Source: Phycisphaerales bacterium
GTDB taxonomy: Bacteria > Planctomycetota > Phycisphaerae > Phycisphaerales > SM1A02
DNA: 5,511 bases
Assembly: GCA_007127615.1 (NCBI GenBank)
Contig: SKZB01000363.1
Span: forward strand, 1 to 5,511
Reading direction: 5' to 3'
Part shown: positions 1 to 5,511 of the stretch, piece by piece
Position numbering within the stretch: the first letter of the stretch is position 1
How the letters are laid out: each line of letters opens with the position of its first letter
The notes under the pieces: model-generated
Told to the model about the DNA's origin: nothing
Database searches by the model: none
Seen by the model: only the letters and a program-made list of their open reading frames with translations
Program-made: the position numbers and the translations under genes

Positions 1-1921
1 GATGGGCCGCGAGCGCGGCGAGCCCTTCGTGGACCAGCCGGCCCTCCAGCGTGTAGACGAACGCGTGGTGCCCCTCCCGCGTCTTCAAGCGCTCGATCAC
101 CAGTTCTCCCGGCCGGGGCAGACGCGACCACGCCGCCTGTACATCAAGAATCGGCCGGACCGCACCCATTTCCGGATGGTTCGATTCCCCTTCTTCCGGC
201 GCGATCGCCAACTGGCGGCGGACTTCGCCGGCCAGCTCACCCGAGAGCGGCAGACGCCCCCCGCCCCAGCGCGGCACGAGGTTCGTGCGTTTCGTCGCGC
301 GCTTCACCTGCGCGGTCATCTCGCGCACGCGCACCAGCTCCACCATGCGGCCGGCGAACATGAACTGATCGCCGGGACGCAGCCGCGCGATGAACGATTC
401 CTCGATCGACCCGAGCGTGCGCCCGCCGACCATCCGAACCACCATCGCGCTCTCGCTGGTGATCGTGCCGACCGCCATGCGGTGGCGCCGCGCGATCTTC
501 TCTGAATCGACGACGAATCGACCGTCGCGCTCAACCACGCGCCGGAAATCGGGATAGGCGTCGAGCGCCTGTCCGCCGCGGGTGATGAAGTCCAGCGCCC
601 ACTGCCACTCGGCAGCGCTGAGCTCGGCGTAGGCGGCGGCGCGCATGACTTCCCGCCGCGCCGGCTCGCGTTCGAACCCGCCGCCGAGGGCGAGCGTGAC
701 CAGATGCTGCACCAGGACGTCGAGCGGTTTGCGGATCGGCTCCCGTTGCTCGATCAGCCGCTTCTCCATCGCGGCGCGGGCCGCGGCGAACTCGACCAGT
801 TCGAGGGCGTTGGTCGGCACGCCGATGATGCGGCTGACCGCTCCCGGCTGATGCCCGCTCCGGCCGGCCCGCTGCATCAGCCGCGCGACCCCCTTGGGGC
901 TGCCGACCTGGATGATCTGATCGACGGGAGAAAAATCAACGCCCAGATCGAGACTGGAGGTGCAGACCACACAGCGCATCCGGCCGAGATCGATCATCGA
1001 CTCCACCTCGGCACGCAACTCGCGATCCAGCGAACCGTGATGGAGCGCCACTTCACCGATCCACTCCGGCCGGGCGCGGAGAATCGATGCGAACCAGATC
1101 TCGGTGTGTGAGCGCGTGTTGGTGAAGAGCAGCGTGGTCTTCGCCCGCTCGATGCGCCCGATCACCGGCTCAAGCAGGCGCGTTCCGAGATGGCCCGACC
1201 AGGGAAAGCGCTCGATTCTCTCGGGGATGAGGGTTTCGATTTCAATTCGTTTCGGTTCCGCGCCGTGAACCAGTCGGCCGCGCGGCGCGAGCGTCGGACC
1301 GAGCAGTGTGTTCATCGCCTCTTCCAGGTTGCCGAGGGTGGCGGAAAGGCCCCAGATCTGGAGTTCGGGATTGATTGCCCGCAATCGCGCGAGGCCGAGC
1401 TCCGCCTGGACGCCGCGTTTCGTCCCGAGCAGTTCGTGCCATTCATCCACGATCACCGCGCGGATACTCTTGAACCGCTCGGCATGATCGGCGTAGGAAA
1501 TCAACAGCGACAGACTCTCAGGCGTCGTCACCAGCGCGCTCGGCAGACGTTCCCGCTGCTTCTTTCGCGCGTTCGCGGTCGTATCGCCGGTGCGCTTCTC
1601 CACCGTCCAGTTCACGCCGAGCGGTTCGAGCGGCGCGGTCAGCGCGTTGACCGTGTCATTGGCCAGCGCCCGCAGGGGCGTGAGCCAGAGAACGCGCAGC
1701 GGCGCGGGCGTCATCCGCTCTGCGTCCTCCCCCAGCGCCCGCGCGAGCAATCCCATCCAGACCGCGTAGGTCTTGCCCAGGCCCGTCGGCGCGTGGACGA
1801 GCCCGCTCGTGCCGTCCATCTGCGCCCGCCACGTCTCACGCTGGAACTCAAACGGCGACCATCCGCGCTCGGCGAACCACGCTTCGATACGGGACAGCGA
1901 ATCTTGCGAGGTCACGCTCAT
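1..1921 (-). CDS. Ligase-associated DEXH-box helicase, Lhr-core type, 3' partial
   Basis: This is a superfamily 2 ATP-dependent 3'-to-5' translocase/helicase of the Lhr-core type that partners the ligase and exonuclease. I translated it from the ATG at 1921: 640 codons with no stop, running off the window at base 1. Motifs in order: Q-like WSPFEFQ (21-27), Walker A APTGLGKT (44-51), Ia TPLRALAND (81-89), Ib TTPESL (132-137), Walker B DEWHELLGTKRG (159-170), III SATL (193-196), IV LLFTNTR (264-270), HHGSLD (294-299), V TSSLDLGVDF (321-330), VI QRAGRSGH (350-357). A winged-helix region follows from about 395, then the DEAD-associated C-terminal domain, with RWGGGRLPLSGELA at 551-564. The DEWHELLG.KRG form separates it from full-length E. 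coli-type Lhr. Relatives are roughly 800-850 residues, so perhaps 150-200 are missing beyond the edge. The start overlaps the ligase stop by one base. A weak GGGAA lies eight bases upstream. Confidence 0.95.
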   Translation of the reverse strand, partial: MSVTSQDSLSRIEAWFAERGWSPFEFQRETWRAQMDGTSGLVHAPTGLGKTYAVWMGLLARALGEDAERMTPAPLRVLWLTPLRALANDTVNALTAPLEPLGVNWTVEKRTGDTTANARKKQRERLPSALVTTPESLSLLISYADHAERFKSIRAVIVDEWHELLGTKRGVQAELGLARLRAINPELQIWGLSATLGNLEEAMNTLLGPTLAPRGRLVHGAEPKRIEIETLIPERIERFPWSGHLGTRLLEPVIGRIERAKTTLLFTNTRSHTEIWFASILRARPEWIGEVALHHGSLDRELRAEVESMIDLGRMRCVVCTSSLDLGVDFSPVDQIIQVGSPKGVARLMQRAGRSGHQPGAVSRIIGVPTNALELVEFAAARAAMEKRLIEQREPIRKPLDVLVQHLVTLALGGGFEREPARREVMRAAAYAELSAAEWQWALDFITRGGQALDAYPDFRRVVERDGRFVVDSEKIARRHRMAVGTITSESAMVVRMVGGRTLGSIEESFIARLRPGDQFMFAGRMVELVRVREMTAQVKRATKRTNLVPRWGGGRLPLSGELAGEVRRQLAIAPEEGESNHPEMGAVRPILDVQAAWSRLPRPGELVIERLKTREGHHAFVYTLEGRLVHEGLAALAAH

Positions 1922-1923
1922 CA
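1919..1923 (-). other. Ligase stop / helicase start overlap (TGATG)
   Basis: The minus-strand TGATG holds the ligase TGA (1923-1921) and the helicase ATG (1921-1919), sharing one base. The helicase then reads MSVTSQDSLSRIEAWFAERG, and the WF..RGW.PF.FQ pattern is the expected family N-terminus. The only Shine-Dalgarno-like stretch is GGGAA at 1934-1930, so coupling is likely. Confidence 0.88.
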
Positions 1924-3522
1924 ACGCAGTTCCCGCGGCAGCAGCGCCCGCAGATCATCGAGGTGATTGATCTCTTCCGGCCCCTTGTCCTTGCGCCAGC
2001 GCAGCATCCGGGGAAATCGAACCGCGAGGCCGGACTTGTGACGGGATGACGCCTGCACGCCCTCGAAACCGAGCTCGAAGACCAGCCGCGGCTCGATGAT
2101 CCGGATCGGTCCCTGACGTGAGACCGTGTGCTGACGAATGAACGCATCGACCTCGCGAAACTCAGCATCGGTCAGACCGGAATACGCCTTGGCGATCGTG
2201 ACCAGTTCATTGCTCCCGCGGCGCAGGGCAAAGGTGAAATCGGTGTAGAGCATCGCCCTTCGTCCGTGGCCGCGCTGCGCCGCGGTGAGAACGGCATCGA
2301 TCGTCAGCGGATCGACCTTCCACTTCCACCACGAACCGCGTTGCCGCCCGACGCCATAGGTAGAGTCTCGCCGCTTCAGCATGATGCCTTCGACCTGCTG
2401 CTCGCGCGCTTCGCCGTGCCTTTCCTTGAGCTGGGACCAGTCGGTGAACGTGATCTCCGGAGAGAGGCGAATGCCCGGGTCAACGATGTTCCCTTCGATG
2501 ACACGGTTCAGTCGTCGGCGGCGCTCGTGCAGTGACAATGGTCTCAGGTCGTCTCCATTCTGCTCCAGCAAGTCGTACGCCATGAAGACCACCGGCACTT
2601 CGGGAAACAGTTCCGGCTGGACTTCCTTGCGCCCGATGCGGCGCTGCAGCAGCGCGAACGGGAGCGGCCGCTCGTCCTCCCAGGCCAGCAGTTCACCATC
2701 GAGCACCGCGCCGTCGGGCAGATCATCCGCGGCGGCGATCACTTCGGGGTAGCGTTCGGTCACGAGTTCCTCGCCGCGCGTCCAGATCATGGTGCGGCCG
2801 CCGCGCCGGATGAGCTGGCCGCGGATGCCGTCCCACTTCCATTCCGCGCGCCACGCCCCCGGCTCGCCCAGTGACGCGAGCGGTTCGACGAGCTGGTGCG
2901 CAAGGAAGAACGGGTAGGGTTGGGCGGGATCATGGCGCGTGATCTTTGCATGCATGACCGCTTCGTACCGCGCCGCATCCGCCCGCCACGGCCCCATCAT
3001 TCGGTGGGCCATCACCGCCGTTGAAACGCCTGCCGCCTGCGCCATGGCGCGAACGACCAGCGTGCGGGCCACGCCGATCCGGAAGGCGCCGGTCATCATC
3101 TTGTTCCAAACGAGACGCTGGTCCCGATCCAGCTCGCGCCAGGTCCGGGTCACCAACGCGCGTCTCGCCTCTTCATCCATGCCGGAAAGAGGCAGCAGTC
3201 TCTGCTCGATGAGCTGGTGCAGCGGCGCGCGATTGGTCACGCCTTCCTGCGGCAGAATCAGCGCGATCGTTTCCGCCAGGTCTCCGGCCGCATCGTACGA
3301 TTCCTCGACGATCCACAGCGGCAGATCGGCTTCGGCCGCCGCCCACTCGCGCAGCCGTCGGGTGTTGATCAGCCGCTTCAAGCGCTGGCCGGTCAGCAGC
3401 TGCAGCGCCCAGGCGGCGTCGGCCGGCGGGGTCTCGCGGAAATATCGCACGAGCGCTTCGACTTTCTCGCCCGTTCGGGTCGTGCGGTCGAGCTCGGTGA
3501 AGAGGCGCGTGAACCGGATCAT
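1921..3522 (-). CDS. ATP-dependent DNA ligase of the ligase/exonuclease/helicase repair cluster
   Basis: This 533-residue enzyme seals DNA nicks using ATP, through a covalent lysyl-AMP intermediate. It is the type annotated as 'cisplatin damage response ATP-dependent DNA ligase'. The N-terminal helical DNA-binding domain spans about 1-200. Nucleotidyltransferase motifs follow: motif I KWDGIR with nucleophile Lys229 (229-234), RGEE (249-252), motif III LDGELL (274-279), motif IIIa FMAYDLL (313-319), motif IV EGIMLKR (378-384) and motif V WWKWK (398-402). The C-terminal OB-fold runs from about 405 to 510 and ends with RFPRMLRWRKDK (502-513), which is typical of the family. No polymerase or phosphoesterase domain is attached, so it is not a LigD. 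The frame is open for 588 bases upstream (to an ATG at 4110), but that stretch is out-of-frame exonuclease sequence. The start at 3522 has a GGAG five bases upstream, begins MIRFTRLFTELD as relatives do, and overlaps the exonuclease stop by four bases. Confidence 0.95.
   Translation of the reverse strand: MIRFTRLFTELDRTTRTGEKVEALVRYFRETPPADAAWALQLLTGQRLKRLINTRRLREWAAAEADLPLWIVEESYDAAGDLAETIALILPQEGVTNRAPLHQLIEQRLLPLSGMDEEARRALVTRTWRELDRDQRLVWNKMMTGAFRIGVARTLVVRAMAQAAGVSTAVMAHRMMGPWRADAARYEAVMHAKITRHDPAQPYPFFLAHQLVEPLASLGEPGAWRAEWKWDGIRGQLIRRGGRTMIWTRGEELVTERYPEVIAAADDLPDGAVLDGELLAWEDERPLPFALLQRRIGRKEVQPELFPEVPVVFMAYDLLEQNGDDLRPLSLHERRRRLNRVIEGNIVDPGIRLSPEITFTDWSQLKERHGEAREQQVEGIMLKRRDSTYGVGRQRGSWWKWKVDPLTIDAVLTAAQRGHGRRAMLYTDFTFALRRGSNELVTIAKAYSGLTDAEFREVDAFIRQHTVSRQGPIRIIEPRLVFELGFEGVQASSRHKSGLAVRFPRMLRWRKDKGPEEINHLDDLRALLPRELR
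3519..3522 (-). other. Exonuclease stop / ligase start overlap (ATGA)
   Basis: The minus-strand ATGA contains the ligase ATG (3522-3520) and the exonuclease TGA (3521-3519). This four-base overlap is the classical arrangement of translationally coupled genes. It also fixes the ligase start, against a longer open frame upstream. Confidence 0.9.
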
Positions 3523-4586
3523 GCCGACTCCACGCCCGAACTCTCTTCGGCCCCGCCGGTTGGTTCGCGCGGCTCCTCGGCACCATCGTCCCCTTCGCCC
3601 TGAAAACGGGTGGCCCAGATCGAGGTCTCGTAGCCGCGTTCCGTCAGCCAGCGGCTGAGTACATCGGTGTAGCCGTGCATCACGCCGATGTGGGTCGCGT
3701 TGGCCCCTTCGATGGTCCGGAGCAGACCCGGCCAGTCGGCGTGATCGGAGAGGACGAAGCCGCGGTCGACGTTTCGGCGCCGCCGGGCACCGCGCAACTG
3801 CATCCAACCGGAAACAAACGCATCGGAGATTGCTGCGAACTTGCGCAGCCACGGCGTCCCGGCGGCCGAAGGCGGCGCGATGACCAGCGCCCGGCCGCGT
3901 GAGGCCTTTGCGTTCTCCGCAGTGACGTGTTCGGTTGGCGGCAATTCCACGCCGGCGTTTCGGTACACCCCGACGAAACGACTCACGGCGCCATGCGTCA
4001 GAATCGGACCCACCTCGGGGTCCAGGCCCGCGATCACCCGCTGCGCCTTCCCGAGCGCGTAGGCGTAGATCACACTGGTGCGGTGAGCCTCCTGATTGGC
4101 GCGCCACCATTCGTGGATCTCTTCGAATACCGTGCGTTCATCCGGCCAGCGGTAGATCGGCAGACCGAAGGTCGACTCGGTGATGAGCGTCTCGCACTGG
4201 AGGGGCTCGAATGTTTCACAGGTCGGATCGTCGTGGACCTTGTAATCACCGGTGACGACCCAGACCTCGCCGCGGTGTTCGAGGCGCACCTGCGCCGAAC
4301 CGAGCAGGTGGCCGGCCGGGTGAAGCGAGACGATGACCTCACCCAGGTGAACCGGTTCGCCGAAGGGGCGACCGTCGATCGCGGCATCCTTCTGGACGCG
4401 TTCGCGCAGCACGTTCGCGCCGGTGGCGCTGGTCAGATAGCGCTTCGAGCCGGGGCGGGCGTGATCGGCGTGGGCGTGGGTGATGATCGCCCGTTCGACC
4501 GGCCGCCAGGGGTCGATGTAAAAATCACCACGCGGGCAGTACAACCCCTTACTCGTCAGCGTGATCAGAGTGTGTTCGCGCGGCAT
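3519..4586 (-). CDS. Ligase-associated DNA exonuclease (metallo-beta-lactamase/beta-CASP fold)
   Basis: This 355-residue protein is predicted to be a metal-dependent DNA exonuclease that trims ends before ligation. It is related to the SNM1/CPSF73 nucleases and acts in the cytoplasm. Metallo-beta-lactamase ligands are all visible: HAHADH (37-42), HPAGHLLGSAQ with His93 (89-99), TGDYK with Asp114 (112-116), and SDHADW with His282 (280-285). The beta-CASP signatures ITESTFG (135-141), YALGKAQR (176-183) and THGA with His198 (197-200) place it with the ligase-associated exonucleases rather than RNase J or lactonases. The N-terminal GLYCPRGDFYIDPWRPV (14-30) is typical of this family and supports the ATG chosen, with only a few residues before the conserved block. 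There is no signal peptide. The last 28 residues or so are acidic and Gly/Ser-rich, beyond the folded core. No strong Shine-Dalgarno precedes the ATG, so it probably relies on reinitiation after the methyltransferase. Its stop overlaps the ligase start. Confidence 0.94.
   Translation of the reverse strand: MPREHTLITLTSKGLYCPRGDFYIDPWRPVERAIITHAHADHARPGSKRYLTSATGANVLRERVQKDAAIDGRPFGEPVHLGEVIVSLHPAGHLLGSAQVRLEHRGEVWVVTGDYKVHDDPTCETFEPLQCETLITESTFGLPIYRWPDERTVFEEIHEWWRANQEAHRTSVIYAYALGKAQRVIAGLDPEVGPILTHGAVSRFVGVYRNAGVELPPTEHVTAENAKASRGRALVIAPPSAAGTPWLRKFAAISDAFVSGWMQLRGARRRRNVDRGFVLSDHADWPGLLRTIEGANATHIGVMHGYTDVLSRWLTERGYETSIWATRFQGEGDDGAEEPREPTGGAEESSGVESA
3528..3531 (-). promoter_or_regulatory. 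Ribosome binding site of the ligase (GGAG)
   Basis: The minus strand reads GTGGAGTCGGCATG. The GGAG core sits five bases before the ATG at 3522, inside the final codons of the exonuclease. It is the best Shine-Dalgarno of the three internal junctions and supports the 533-residue ligase start. Confidence 0.65.
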
Positions 4587-4590
4587 CTCA
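4584..4590 (-). other. Methyltransferase stop / exonuclease start junction (TGA-G-ATG)
   Basis: On the minus strand the methyltransferase TGA (4590-4588) is followed by one base and then the exonuclease ATG (4586-4584). The bases just before it (CCTGAGCTGAG) hold no convincing Shine-Dalgarno. This favours reinitiation by ribosomes finishing the methyltransferase and ties the two genes to one transcript. Confidence 0.85.
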
Positions 4591-5511
4591 GCTCAGGATA
4601 GGCGATGATCCGCCCGACTTCGCACTTCCGGAGATCCGCTTCAGAAGGTACACCGACGGGTCGATCCCGCCGTACGTCACCCGGCGCTGTTCGCAGAGGG
4701 TCCATTGGCGATCGCGATCCACCAGCCGTTGGAAGAGCCGACGTTCAAGCGTGAGAATCACCGCCCGCCCGCCGGGGCGCAGAATGCGCTTGAATTCCCG
4801 CATCAACGCGGGGTAGAGATGACGATTTTTCGTGTGGGAACCGACGCGTACGCCGAAGGGCAGATCCGTGATGATCGCATCGACCGAATCGTCTGCGAGC
4901 GGCAGGTGCCGGGCATCCCAGACGCTGGCTTGAATGGACGCGCCGACCTGCGCCGCGTTGCGCCGGGCCATGTCGATCAGCGCGGCTTCCTGATCGCCCG
5001 CCCGCACGATTGCGCGCGGCTCCCGCACCGCGGTTTCAATCGGCAGCGCGCCGGAGCCGCACAGCGGATCGACGATCTGTTCACCCGGTTGCGGCGCGAG
5101 CAACCGCGCTACCGCCGCGGCGATCGGCGCTTTCAGCCCGGTCGGCCCCGCCGTCCAGTTTCGATCGTGATGCTGGCTGCGCGGCGTGAGGACGATGCCC
5201 AGCAGCGCTTCTCCATCGTGCAGTTGCACATCCACTTCCAGATCGGGTTGCTTCAGGCGCACGGGCCAGCCGTAGCGGGCGATCAGCATGGCGCCGAGCT
5301 CGCGCATGAGGTCCACGGAGGTGTAGTCGTGCGCGCCGAACCGGGAAGCGGTGACGCGGAAGTGCGGCGGATCGTTGACCGGCTCGCCGGTCTCGCGGCG
5401 CCAATCGCGCCAGCGGTCGACCGCCTCGTTCCAGTTCATCGATTCGGCCGAGCGGGAGAGGCGAGCCGGTCCGGCGCCATCGGCGGGAATGTCCGTGATG
5501 CGGCCGACGTA
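4588..5511 (-). CDS. THUMP-domain class I SAM-dependent RNA methyltransferase (TrmN/THUMPD3-like), 5' partial
   Basis: It probably transfers a methyl group from SAM to N2 of a tRNA guanosine in the cytoplasm. The visible 307 codons start mid-protein: the frame stays open from the ATG at 5439 to the window edge, so that ATG is probably an internal Met. Numbering from it, residues 26-86 form the C-terminal half of a THUMP domain (FRVTASRFGAHDYTS, then LKQPDLEVDV). The Rossmann domain follows: SAM-binding motif I DPLCGSG (124-130) followed by PIE, an acidic motif II-like GDQ (148-150), WDARHLP (174-180), and catalytic motif IV TDLPFG (191-196). RPGGRAVILT (221-230) is the usual post-motif strand. 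The N-terminal ferredoxin-like part of the family would lie outside the window. The DLPFG form resembles THUMPD3 and Trm14/TrmN m2G enzymes more than NPPY N6-adenine enzymes. Fold and class are secure; the exact tRNA position is not. The stop lies one base before the exonuclease start. Confidence 0.88.
   Translation of the reverse strand, partial: YVGRITDIPADGAGPARLSRSAESMNWNEAVDRWRDWRRETGEPVNDPPHFRVTASRFGAHDYTSVDLMRELGAMLIARYGWPVRLKQPDLEVDVQLHDGEALLGIVLTPRSQHHDRNWTAGPTGLKAPIAAAVARLLAPQPGEQIVDPLCGSGALPIETAVREPRAIVRAGDQEAALIDMARRNAAQVGASIQASVWDARHLPLADDSVDAIITDLPFGVRVGSHTKNRHLYPALMREFKRILRPGGRAVILTLERRLFQRLVDRDRQWTLCEQRRVTYGGIDPSVYLLKRISGSAKSGGSSPILS

Noticed and set aside
2..505. A 167-codon plus-strand frame at the window start.
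   Set aside because: It is antisense to the helicase C-terminal domain in the same codon register. The minus-strand frame carries helicase family motifs; this one has none.
1190..1966. A 258-codon plus-strand frame.
   Set aside because: It is the codon-aligned antisense of the helicase motif region. High third-position GC on the real strand keeps the opposite frame free of stops, and its translation is Arg/Gln-rich with no recognisable domain.
1921..3522. The possibility that the ligase is a LigD-type NHEJ ligase.
   Set aside because: There is no polymerase or 3'-phosphoesterase domain and no Ku gene in the window. The neighbours are the exonuclease and Lhr-type helicase that mark the separate ligase-associated cluster.
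2939..3658. A 239-codon plus-strand frame spanning the ligase/exonuclease junction.
   Set aside because: It is opposite two well-supported genes, and its translation is Ser/Arg-rich and motif-free, as expected for a shadow frame in GC-rich DNA.
3523..4110. An open frame continuous with the ligase that would add 196 residues to its N-terminus.
   Set aside because: It lies entirely inside the exonuclease in another frame, is Arg/Gly/Ala-rich without domain features, and has no matching part in ligases. The ATG at 3522 has a ribosome binding site and the classical ATGA overlap.
3927..4601. A 224-codon plus-strand frame opposite the exonuclease.
   Set aside because: It is the antisense of the metallo-beta-lactamase coding frame, which has all its catalytic ligands. 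The plus-strand product shows no domain.
4588..5511. The possibility that the methyltransferase is a DNA modification enzyme of a restriction or phage-defence system.
   Set aside because: A THUMP half-domain directly precedes the Rossmann fold, and the catalytic motif is DLPFG rather than the NPPY/DPPY usual for DNA adenine methyltransferases. No restriction gene or specificity domain is nearby.

Overview
The window is high-GC bacterial DNA, coding almost end to end on the minus strand. Reading in the direction of transcription (right to left), it holds four genes: a THUMP-domain RNA methyltransferase whose 5' end is cut by the window edge (5511-4588), a metallo-beta-lactamase/beta-CASP exonuclease (4586-3519), an ATP-dependent DNA ligase (3522-1921), and a DEXH-box Lhr-type helicase whose 3' end is cut by the window edge (1921-1). 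The junctions are one free base, a 4-base overlap and a 1-base overlap, so the four genes almost certainly form one operon with coupled translation. Only position 4587 is not covered by a coding frame.

The last three genes are the 'ligase-associated' DNA repair cassette known from many bacteria (EXO, LIG and HEL, often with a metallophosphoesterase, MPE; components have been studied biochemically in Pseudomonas putida). All catalytic motifs that can be checked are intact in each of the three. The helicase is predicted to unwind or translocate on nucleic acid, the exonuclease to trim DNA ends, and the ligase to seal the nick. If the cluster is complete, the phosphoesterase would lie beyond position 1, outside this window.

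The less expected member is the leading gene, a THUMP plus Rossmann-fold methyltransferase with a DLPFG catalytic motif. It resembles the TrmN/Trm14/THUMPD3 tRNA guanosine-N2 methyltransferases and is joined to the repair cassette by a single base. Whether this is a lineage habit or a functional link cannot be told from the sequence.

The organism cannot be named. GC content, strong GC bias at third codon positions and long antisense shadow frames fit a high-GC bacterium from a phylum such as Planctomycetota, Acidobacteriota or Proteobacteria, but no diagnostic gene is present. I see no RNA genes, mobile elements, CRISPR arrays, terminators, repeats or promoters. The operon promoter must lie beyond position 5511. 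I found nothing here that I would call a wholly undescribed system.
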